From Mactra quadrangularis (Eukaryota > Mollusca > Bivalvia > Venerida > Mactridae), in contig CM046294.1 in assembly GCA_025267735.1 (NCBI GenBank), forward strand, positions 22,068,162-22,132,161: DNA of 64,000 bases, in the 5' to 3' direction. Shown here piece by piece: positions 51,733-60,905 of the stretch. The notes beneath the pieces were generated by a model. That model saw only the letters and a list, made by a program, of their open reading frames with translations. It had not been told where the DNA came from and did not search any database. Position 1 is the stretch's first letter. Every line of letters starts with the position of its first letter. The position numbers and the translations under genes were made by a program.

Positions 51733-53558
51733 TCACACAATTGTAGATTGGCTAGAATTCTGACAGACAACAGCTTGTACTGTGATATTATTCCATTGTT
51801 GATGTAATCTGCCTGTAAATTCATTTACAGACTTTATAATATCTAGACCAATGGCATCTTCTCTGATACACCCATCTTTAGATGTTTCATCTGTTAACAC
51901 ACAACTTCTCAGCATCAGTGTTGTCACCATGGAAGCCTCTGTTAAAAAATGGTACAATGTTGTAAACATGTTTGTCGCCCTACTTGCTCAGTTGGTGGCA
52001 TGCATGTTTACTGATTGAGGATTTGTTGGTTGATTTCATGGTGGGGCTTATATTGTAGAGCTTAGTCTCTAATTTCTATGGCCATTCTCTTTCCTACCAC
52101 TGAATCTTAATCATGTATAGCAGTTGTCAGTTACTGATTGAAACATGCTCCTCGTAACTAGATAACGGCTGAGAGATTTAGTATTTATAAGAATGGTGGG
52201 TAGTTTGACGGACTGTGTTGTCATATGACATATACAATGTGTTGGTACTAGGTTTAACCCATCCAAAAAAGTAAACATGTCAGTGGAAATGTGCATAATT
52301 TGGATTTTTATTGATTAAGCAGCCAGAAGAAAGTTCACTAAGTAATTCATTCTATATAAATGGATAAAAGTCCTGTCAGTAAAACTTTTCCTTCAAATAA
52401 AGAAATGAAGACATGTTTAAGGGTAAACATTTGTTATGTTACTGTGTATATTGTTTTGAGATAATCGTCCCTAGTCATTACCTTCAGTGCTTTGATTAGA
52501 TATTACTGAAACAATTAAAGATTCCTTAAAACTGCTGCAAGCAACCTGAGAATAAATATTCTTGTAAATAGGTGTTAGAACGTACATATGGAGCGCATTT
52601 TGGCCACCAAATCCCAAACATACCAAGCTGTTTCTCTGAGCAGGAACATTAATCCTGCGACTAAAAGTATGGGATATGAACTCAAGAGTGATTGATCTAA
52701 GTTGTGAGAAGTTGCTTTACGATCAAGCGAAATTAAATTAATACAAAAACTTACCTGGAAATAGTGTTCCCAGTCCATATGACGTCATAGTCACGTGAAC
52801 AGCTTGACATTTTGTTATCAAAGCCTTGGAAATTACAGGACATGTTTGTATAGGTGAGGTACCATTCATACATTCTCTATCTACCACTTGTAATTGAGAT
52901 AGGGTTGTTTCTAGAATAGATTTTACCAACGATGGCATGTTGTTAATTTCTACGTTGATATGTATACAGGTTTGACATTCTTGACCTACAATGACATGAA
53001 TTAAGGATGTACGTTACTTCAGTTCCATCGTGTGAGGTCATATATTTTCCAAAGTAGCATAGCCACCTGTGGCTTCGTCATTTAAAAAAAGTTGTTCCCC
53101 AGAGTCAATATTTCAGATTCCAATATTTTGTCACAGATACTAGTAAACCCAACATAAAATGACGTCATTTAATCTCTAAAATGATGTCATTTCACCGCGA
53201 TGAAAAAATATTGTATTTTCCAAACAGCAACGCAAAGATCCATAAAAAACGCACACAAATGCTTGTTATACAACCGTATTTAATTTTAAATGTTCTTCTT
53301 CTTACTGTATGAACACTAAACGTCACTTTGATTTTTTTCTTTAAATGTGAAACAAAAAAGTAACATGCAAAATATTATAACATAAAAATGATGTACGCGT
53401 AATTACATGCATGGTACTATTATACATGTACAACTACATTGTTAATGTTGTTTGATGCAAAAAGATACGAGTAAATATTTACCATTTACAGGCTGGGAAA
53501 TTATCCAAGAAGTACACAATAAAAACAAAATGATTTTACAGCCAGTAAATGATTCCAT
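51733..53558 (-). CDS. Small secreted protein with eight cysteines, three exons
   Basis: Minus strand. Exon 1 53558-53483, exon 2 52985-52755, exon 3 51938-51733 (TGA). All junctions are phase 1, so exon 2 (231 nt) is symmetric. Total 513 nt, 170 residues. Residues 1-26 form a signal peptide: MESFTGC, a hydrophobic core IILFLLCTSWII, then SQPVNG. The mature chain starts QECQTCIHINV and has eight cysteines in a C-x2-C...C...C...C...C...C...C pattern ending VCQNSS, compatible with four disulfides. The opening CxxC and the Cys count recall Ly6/uPAR-like or similar small extracellular folds, but spacing is not a clean match, so family is left open. Two N-glycosylation sequons (NGT, NNIT) plus NSS at the end. 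The long intron 2 carries two SINE remnants. Expression and function unknown. Confidence 0.75.
51973..52215 (+). mobile_element. SINE family B, degenerate copy
   Basis: A degenerate head (CCCTACTTGCTCAGTTGG) is followed by a body shared with the 16.9-kb copy (TATGGCCATTCT, CCTACCACTGAATCT, TAGCAGTTGTCAG). The tail is not recognisable. Confidence 0.55.
52612..52740 (+). mobile_element. SINE family A, copy 2 (3' part)
   Basis: Shares GAGCA-GGAAC/GAAAC-TTAATCCT and GTGATTGATCTAAGTTGT with the element at 2414-2625; the tRNA-like head is missing or diverged. Located in intron 2 of the minus-strand secreted-protein gene. Confidence 0.5.
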
Positions 53559-54057
53559 CTTTCAAATTTATTCAAAAATATGTCAACGTATGTGTTATGG
53601 TTTAACTTGAATGTTTCAACATAACAAAAACTTTATTTTCAAACGCTTCATTAACAGTATACAAATGCACTATATAACTGGGGCGTATCTAACTTTTTTT
53701 TCTGTGGTCTAGTCGAACATTTCTACGAACTCTGTATAGCATACCATGGTAAGGACAGTTTTAGTATATGTACAGCGTGTTACAAAAGCTCGACAGTAGG
53801 AATTGCTGCAAGCAGTCTTAGGGTTAGATAACTCTCATCCACAGGTGCCAGACACAAACTTTCCTTATTATAGTATATATAGAGAATATATATAATTACT
53901 ATAATAAGGAAAAAGTCTGGCACCTGTGCTTCCATCCAATTAGAGGCTATTACATTGTGCTCACAGACAGCGTAAAAAAATACCCGACTCCCATCAACAC
54001 CATTTATACGTAACGTCCTTGCATGTTGCTGAGCATTTCATTGATCTCACCCATAGC
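53559..54057. other. 5' flank of the secreted-protein gene
   Basis: AT-rich sequence that should contain the minus-strand promoter. No clear TATA box was picked. It contains the strong hairpin at 53840-53928. Confidence 0.35.
53840..53928. repeat. Strong hairpin with about 35-bp arms
   Basis: CACAGGTGCCAGAC...CCTTATTATAGTA is mirrored by TACTATAATAAGG...GTCTGGCACCTGTG around an AT-only loop of about 21 bases. It may be a small MITE; target duplication not evident. Confidence 0.6.
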
Positions 54058-54242
54058 TGACGTCACTCTTGACACACAGTGATGCATACCGCACGTTTAT
54101 CTTGACGTCACTACTCCCTTCTGTGATTATGTCATTCTTAGCTCTCCCGCCTACGCAAAAATCGCTTTCAACAAACATCACGCTAATCCATGCCTGACGT
54201 CATAATGTTCGGAGCTACGTCACTCCCACCCATGCTGACGTA
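54058..54242. promoter_or_regulatory. Cluster of CRE-like (TGACGTCA) sites
   Basis: Perfect palindromic CREs TGACGTCA at 54058-54065, 54103-54110 and 54195-54202, plus half-type sites TACGTCA at 54216-54222 and TGACGTA at 54236-54242. The last two lie in an inverted arrangement (GAGCTACGTCA and TGACGTAGCTC). CREB/ATF proteins bind this motif (established). The cluster is about 500 bases upstream of the minus-strand secreted-protein gene, which is the nearest 5' end; a link is inference. Confidence 0.5.
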
Positions 54243-56158
54243 GCTCTGAGCATTTGGCTTGTACACATGTAACATTACTGAATAATTTACCAATTTCAAT
54301 ATTTATTGAATGGTGTCATCTTGAACTATTGGTCTAGAGAGGTCAATTTCTAAAACTTTCTGCTTTATACGTAAAATTCACTCATGATTTTTTGTATCAT
54401 ATTATGGTAAATTGTGTGAACTTTGTACAACTGTTGTGTCCGTTCACCAGTTTTTTAAATGCACTTAAATGACATTTAATTTTAAAGAGCAACATGTCAT
54501 CGCCAAGTGACATTCACATTTCAAGTAGAGTAATCACAAAATACATTTGACATTTAGAAAAAGGGCTTATTTTTCTTACTTATAAGTACCGTACAATCTG
54601 CGTGAGTATTTATAGTTAATGTACAAAAAATATATATTTGTCTAAAAACACGAAGTTTAAAACTGCTTTATTTGGCATTCATGTTGCATTGTCCAAACCT
54701 CCACTTCATTAATTATTCAAATGATGCGTTTGGCATTTAAATTAACACCATCCTATACAGTTTAATTACTGATGAACAAATTATTCCCCTCTTGTACATT
54801 AAATGAACAATCTGGTCTTATCAAAACATACTGGTAGTTTTCTTGGACTTTGGTGTACACGAGAACGATGTTACAATAAATATTTTGGTTCTAACGATTT
54901 GAAATCACATGATTCGTCTTTTGCTGTTAATTCAATTTTGTAGCAATAATTATGCTGTAATTACAGCGTTTCCGTTTAAAACTTATCTTTTGTCAAAATT
55001 ATATATTTTGTCCAAATTAAAACGAGTTATTCGCACATTTATACACCAAAAGAAAGCTTGTTCTATTGTCTGTCTAATTATGTGAATGAATTTGTGTAAT
55101 GATTAGAAAACACGTTTTTATTAACTGCAGAAGGATGTTAGTTTTAACACAAAATGACATCCGACAATAGGGCTACTTTCTACGCTCGCCTTGTTGTTAT
55201 TGTTGATTTATTTCTTATATATGTATTTATTTTTCCGCTGTAATGTTTTCTTCTAACAGACCCAGCAGAATGATTGATCTTTCTGTTTTAATTCAATCCT
55301 TCTGCCAACAGACCCAGCAGAAAGATTGATTCTTCTGCTGTTGATTAATCCTTCTACCAGCAGACACAGCAGAAGAATTGTTCCTTCTGTTGTGTTTGCT
55401 GAATCTGCCAACTTTATGTTCATGTTTCCGTTATGAATAAAAAGTAAGAACTTCTTTTCGCGAGTCAGTTGATTTGAGTTGTAAAATCGGAGAAATTAAA
55501 ATAAAATCTAAGAACAAGTAATACCATGATTATAATTACAACAAATATCAATACTGCTTTGTTGTCTAATTTAATCTAAATTCAAAAATCACCACTTAAG
55601 GAATGAGGGTTACATTCCGGGGTCTGTATCTAATGTATCTTTGATGAGCCGGGCGCAATCCGACTGAAACGCTTAATTTGTGTAAAAGGCTAAGGTGGAC
55701 GAAATGTTACATCATCCGAACTATACTCAACGTTAATTAGATTTTAATAAGTAAAGCCAGGTACGTGTGACGTCAAAACTTCTTCAATGTCTCAGAGGCG
55801 CTCTTTTTCAAGCGTTTGCAAGCTAGGTTTAATAAACACGTCGAATTTCAATGTGTCTGGGCTGCTGTTCTCGATGAATGCTCTTTTAAATGGCTTGAAG
55901 AAATAGACGAGCGTTGAGAACAATTCAAAAAGTAAGTAAAGATTTAAGATTTGTTTAGCAACTTTAAAACTTATTTTATGCTCCTTTTATTTAGTAGATT
56001 CTATATAAACTATTTCAACGTGATTATGTAACAAGCTCTTTCAATTTAGATAAATCCCTCTCTGGTCTCAGACTCAGGTCTCCCCGGAGTACTGAGTAAG
56101 TAGAATAAAGTTTGTTGCTCAGGGAAACGACAAGGCGGGTATTTGAACTAACGCTGAG
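54243..56158. other. Intergenic stretch with a hairpin minisatellite, no gene seen
   Basis: AT-rich. Another TGACGTCA lies at 55768-55775. A GTAAGT-type donor at about 55933 follows a 39-codon ORF that ends just before it, so no coding exon is supported; a non-coding first exon is possible. Confidence 0.35.
55249..55405. repeat. Minisatellite of about 55-bp units, each containing a hairpin
   Basis: About three units of the form CTTCT(GC)CAACAGACCCAGCAGAA-AGATTGATTC-TTCTGCTG. CAGCAGAA and TTCTGCTG make each unit self-complementary. Confidence 0.65.
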
Positions 56159-56164
56159 TTAACT

Positions 56165-56400
56165 ATCCACTGATTTCCAGCATAGACCTGTGCCCGTCGA
56201 TCCAAAAGCCAAAATTTTGTTTAATAAAACAAAATTTTGGCTTTTGGTTGGAACTTTTGTATTTGGTGTTTTCATGATAATTGGATCATGTGTACGTAAC
56301 AATATTAATAATTTGGTGTTTTGTAATGCGACGGGCACCTTTGATTTCCACTTGCAACATCGTCGTAACCACTCGGTCACGCCCACGTCCAGAAACATGT
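56165..56400 (-). mobile_element. tRNA-Ser-like sequence split by a hairpin-bearing insertion
   Basis: Minus strand: GGGCGTGACCGAGTGGTTACGA (A box) leads to AAAGGTGCCCGTCG, then about 120 unrelated bases, then CGACGGGCACAGGTCTATG. The two flanking pieces look like the two sides of a tRNA-Ser variable arm with the insertion in its loop. Inside the insertion is a perfect 21-bp-arm hairpin (56202-56247). It is more likely a SINE remnant than a working tRNA gene, as acceptor arms do not pair. Confidence 0.45.
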
Positions 56401-56859
56401 AGGCCTATATACATCTATAACATATCCCTGTCTCTGACCAATTCCTCATTAAAAATTGAGTAAAATGCCTATTTATTTACTGCATGAACAAGCATAATTA
56501 AAACTTAGTGCAAAACGTCTGTAAAAGTTATAATAAAGTAATATGTTTATCGAATAGCATAGACACTGAAGATACTCGTCGCGCGTGTAATATCATAAAG
56601 GGGAATAACTCTTAGAGGCATAATTTATGTATACTGCGCATGATTTACAAAGCGACACATATACGGCTTTTTTCAATTACAGGTAAATTAATGCGTTTAT
56701 AACGCTTACCAAGTCGTTTTTCGTGCGCAGAGAAAAGCTGATATCGATTCGGACTAAAGGCGGTAAATTTATTGCCTTACTTATTATTCTAGTTATAATA
56801 AAAATTAGGACTAAGGTTGCTATATTTTCGCCGGCATTTTATACTATATATGTCAAACG

Positions 56860-57060
56860 GAAGTGCGTAGTGATCGGAAACTAACGAAGTTAACTTCGAT
56901 AAAATACGTGGTACGCCGAACTCGCCCGAATATTCCCGAAGGTGATTTCATGCTTCCGCTGCGTGATAATTCTATCCCACAATCCTTTGCTCAAGGCCAT
57001 TTTCGTCATTAACGTTAAGGAATAGGCCAACAATGGCGTAGTTAAAACTGTCTCAATTTT
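56860..57060. promoter_or_regulatory. Possible TATA-less promoter region
   Basis: Locally less AT-rich and CpG-containing. It holds CCCACAATCCTTTGC, resembling ZNF143/Staf-type promoter elements, GGCCATTTT and CAATGGCG, resembling YY1 sites, within 100 bases. It could be an upstream promoter of the Spen-like gene or of a minus-strand transcript. No coding exon was seen next to it. Confidence 0.3.
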
Positions 57061-59187
57061 TTGTACTTCGAAGTTTAGGGATCTTTAGGCGCTTTGTTGT
57101 CGATGAAATTATGGCAGTCATATTGAGTACGGTTGCTTTTATCTAGTTGAGCATAATTTGGGATCTCCTTAGCTGTCTGTGGTTGTGAATTGAGGATTTT
57201 AAAAACGGGTCCTTTGTTCTTTGTCTTAAGTTTTAATGAGCTAAACACATCGAAGAGCTACTGGTTATAAACACCGATGGATTTTTTGTGACCGGTTAGA
57301 AATACGTTCTTCGGTGGAATAATAGCTTATATGATAATTTTGTCCACAAGTCGGGATATGAAAACTCCCTAAAGGATGTACATGTTATAAGTAGTGACGT
57401 AGCTTGTGAAACCCTTACATAAGAATAAGGGCTCATACCTAATCTTGTGGATATCTCATATGGGAGTAAAATAAATGTTTCATATTTTCATGAAAAAAAA
57501 ATATTTATAAATAAAAAATATGTGTTCTTTTACTTCATTGTTCGCCTTTATTTTAATTTTATTTGCAGAAATCGAGGAATATAGCTTCAAAGACGTATGG
57601 GATTATATTTTATAAAAGGATATAAAACACAAGGCTTAAATGTGTAACAAAAACCAGTATTCAGGGATTAATACAAAAAAACCAGACACGCCCATACATG
57701 AATACACTGCTTATCACGATTTTCGTTGTCGCTACCAACCGATTTGGCTCTCAGCCAATTCTTAAATTCTTTGTTTACACATAAACCTAGGTCAACCGTT
57801 GCACAGGGTTGACTACACGCATACAAACAATAAAACATTCAGCCCGCGGCAAAATGATATCTTTACAGCGATCAATTTAAACGCGTCAGTGCCTCGATGG
57901 AAATAAACATTGAGGGGTTACCAAGGGGGTACTTGTCTTGAGTGAAAATAATCGATAACAACACTGCTACAGATAACCGCTTGATCGACTAAGCAGAAAT
58001 ATATTCGACTGGTTGCCTCTCTTCGCGTGTGATCGATAGAAATGAAATCATTACACGAGAACATATGGCGATATATTTTCTGCTTCAAAACTTATAGCTT
58101 GCATGGCGTTTATATTTTAACACATGAAATGCTTTGCTAACTTAACATTCCCGCTTGGTTTTCCTACCAATTCTTGGCGTATGTGTACAATACTCCGCAT
58201 GCACCTGCTTATAACACGCATGTGCGTTTAAAGCACGATTGTTGCAATGTGCTACAGTTACATAAACAATACTGGATAGATTAAGCAATAATTTACAGAT
58301 TGAGTCTTGTGCTGGAAATAAGCACTCATTTAAGTAACGATAGGTGCTACGTGAGCGATAATGTCTGTTTTATTATCGCCATTCATTATTCATGCTAACG
58401 TTATAATGCTTTATTCAAATTATTGCGTTTTATAGTAAGTACAGGCGCACGTAATTTTAAACAGCTTTTGTCAGTTACATGGCACAAGTTTCCATTATGA
58501 ACAACTACGTAAATATATTGTATGGTTGTTTCAATGCGACATCTTATTCGTCTATAAAAATAGTATATTAATTTAAACGCTCACTCGTTTGCATGTGGAC
58601 ATTGTCGTTTTCGCCTGGTCTTGACAATAAAGTCTTTTTCCTCGCCATCAATGAACAAAATGTCGAAAAATCCTAAAATTACCAATGACGACATTCTTGT
58701 TCAATCTCACACCCTACTACAAGGTTTCCCAAAAGTATAAAATCCCACAAAGAAGTAATGGCGATATAGTAAATGAATTCATATTCATGTTGCAAGTACA
58801 TGTGCATGCATATATTTAGTCTCTATAAGTTATATGAATACAAATGAGCAGGGAAGAAATCTTAAATATATATACATAAATGTATGTATTAAATCTCTAT
58901 AGTCGTTGGCCAGCACGTTAAGTATGCATACCAATGTATAGACATGTCTAAGCATAAAATATGCGTACCAATTTTACATCACTAGAGACTACGTCATTTG
59001 CATAAATTCATCAATATTTTCTTCATTTACATATATAAACAGTTCTATACATTCATATATATCTATTCTTTAATAAAACCGATGGGAAATAAGCTAAATT
59101 ATATCGTAAAATATACAAGATAATTCATGAAATAATAACGTTGAGACGGTCCCTTCTTCTACACACACAATCACAGGGCATATTCTG
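57061..59187. other. Upstream region of the Spen-like gene, no coding exon seen
   Basis: Contains only short open frames, including a 29-codon ORF at 58651-58740. Sequence is AT-rich with stretches of higher complexity (57600-58650) that could hold enhancers or non-coding 5' exons, which I cannot delimit. Confidence 0.35.
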
Positions 59188-59219
59188 TATATAAAGCCGG
59201 TCACGTGACAATGACGTCA
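59188..59219 (+). promoter_or_regulatory. Core promoter of the Spen-like gene: TATA box, E-box, CRE
   Basis: TATATAAAG at 59188-59196, CACGTG at 59202-59207 and TGACGTCA at 59212-59219, in that order, 130-160 bases before the ATG. Spacing suggests a start near 59220-59230, which would give a leader of about 120 bases. A short uORF (ATGTCGGCG...) ends before the main ATG. A start farther upstream is not excluded. Confidence 0.5.
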
Positions 59220-59346
59220 CGCGGTTTAGTATGAAAACTTTTTATCGGGACTATAGCGAAGTCGTAATGTGTAATGCAATGTGCTATTTCTAATGAAAAT
59301 GTCGGCGTGTTTGAAGTTTACGTTATGGATTTAGAATTTTAAGGAA

Positions 59347-59435
59347 ATGCCAACGGTACGCGAAACTAGATATCTACTCGTGGGGAATTTACCCGAATCA
59401 ACGACAGAAAATGAAATTACGGAATATTTTAAACG
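59347..59435 (+). CDS. SPEN: First coding exon of a Spen / MSX2-interacting protein homologue (partial)
   Basis: ATG in the context AAGGAAATGC, 29 codons plus two bases, ending at CG|GTGAGT. The peptide starts MPTVRETRYLLVGNLPES and ends EITEYFKR. This is the beta1/RNP2 strand (YLLVGNLP) and helix 1 of an RRM. It matches the N-terminus of vertebrate SPEN, which begins with VRETRHLWVGNLPEN and reaches HFKR at the equivalent point. The Arg codon is split by the intron. Spen proteins are large nuclear RRM/SPOC corepressors that act in Notch and nuclear-receptor pathways and in RNA-guided silencing. Only this exon is in the window; RBM15-type proteins are the main alternative, but their N-termini differ. 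Confidence 0.85.
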
Positions 59436-60051
59436 GTGAGTAACGATATTATTTCGGCATAATAACGTGTTCAATGGAAACCGCAAACGTTCAGTAAAAT
59501 ACTTGGTCGCACGGTGTATGTTAGGAATGGTTGTTCGTTTGACATTATTTTTTCATTTTTTTCTATAATTATCTGTACTTGGGTCTATCCTTTGTTCGAG
59601 TTGACCAATTTATCGAAATAACGTGAACACGCTCAATGTTTGTCACAGTTGATATTTCAGTATATTTTGTGATAAAACGGGGAAGAATAGACAGGTAGAT
59701 GTTTGGTATGAAAGTGAATGTATTATTTTTTATTGTGTACTTACACAATGTATAAGTCAATAATCTGGGAATGGGATACAGACGGATTGGTCAACTATAA
59801 AATCATATTACTAATTCGAAGAATTTTTTTTTCCGTACAATTCCCCAAAATACCAGATATGAATATTTTATCCTAATTTTTGCATAAATCTCGTAATACT
59901 TAAATTCTCAATGTTTGATTGCAACAACCAGGTCTGGTTTTCAATTTCTTGACAAAACTGGTGACCTGTGAATATTACACTAAAATGAAAGAATGTGATT
60001 CAATGTTGATATCCATTGTGAATTTGTAATATCAAAACTTAAATGCAACTA

Positions 60052-60163
60052 GTTCTGGCTTCCAAAACTTTATAAGCCGCTTTTTTAACATTTTGATTTT
60101 CGTCAGATGCGGCATTACCCGTTCATTGACAGTATAAACACGGGTTCGCTGAAGACCTTAAGC
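60052..60163 (-). mobile_element. 114-bp mobile element, copy 2 (112 bp)
   Basis: Reverse orientation. Identical to copy 1 except for a 2-base deletion (GGGTTTAATG versus GGGTAATG). Flanked by TTAAATGCAACTA (60039-60051) and TAAAATGCAACTA (60164-60176), a 13-bp target-site duplication with one mismatch. Located in intron 1 of the Spen-like gene. Confidence 0.85.
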
Positions 60164-60848
60164 TAAAATGCAACTAGACTTGAGACTAGGCTATGAGTTG
60201 TAATGTAATTGCGTAAAATTTGAGTTATTAAAAATTTATTCGAACCCCAATCTTCGAGGACTATTTGTCCTTCGAATTTCTATGTGCTGGAAATTACATT
60301 TATACCCATGGTTATTTTGATAGAAAGTTTTTTATCTATGACTGGCCATATGTTCATTCAAGAGCAAACCAGGTTACGTTTTTGCTCTAACAAACTAGTT
60401 TCAAGAATTGCTGGATCAGTACAAAAGAAATGGCAAATTTTAATTTGCATCATTGATTCTTATTACAACCATTTTGTCAACAAATACTTATACATGTATA
60501 TATATATATATACAATTCTATTTAGGAATGAAACCATCAACAAATACTTGCAACTTTGAACTTAGTACTTGAATGCCCCAAAATATCACCAAATGATGAC
60601 TTGATTTAGTGTTCCTTTTTCTGTTCTAAGATAGGAAGTGGTTAGCTCAAAGTTCAATTGACTTGTAAACTGATAAAGTATATTGATATCATTTATATAC
60701 ATTGTTAGAAATTGATAATGAGATAGTGATTATCATTATAATACATGTATATATTTGATAAAATTATCATTTATCAGTCTATCCTGGGCTTTTACTTAAT
60801 TATCCCCATTAGTCCTACTCTACACAGGACATTTCAAGGGTTGAACTT

Positions 60849-60905
60849 AACGAAACACTATTGTAACTTCATTTGAAAATAAAGGCAGTTACAATAGTGT
60901 TTCGC
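60849..60905. repeat. Short hairpin, 20-bp arms
   Basis: ACGAAACACTATTGTAACT is mirrored by AGTTACAATAGTGTTTCG around a loop of about 19 bases. Confidence 0.55.

Noticed and set aside
56190..56402. 70-codon ORF with a hydrophobic stretch
   Set aside because: It is a translation of the hairpin insertion and tRNA-like sequence, not a gene.
58651..58740. 29-codon small ORF (MNKMSKNPKITNDD...)
   Set aside because: No evidence of translation or conservation; could be a uORF but cannot be supported from sequence alone.
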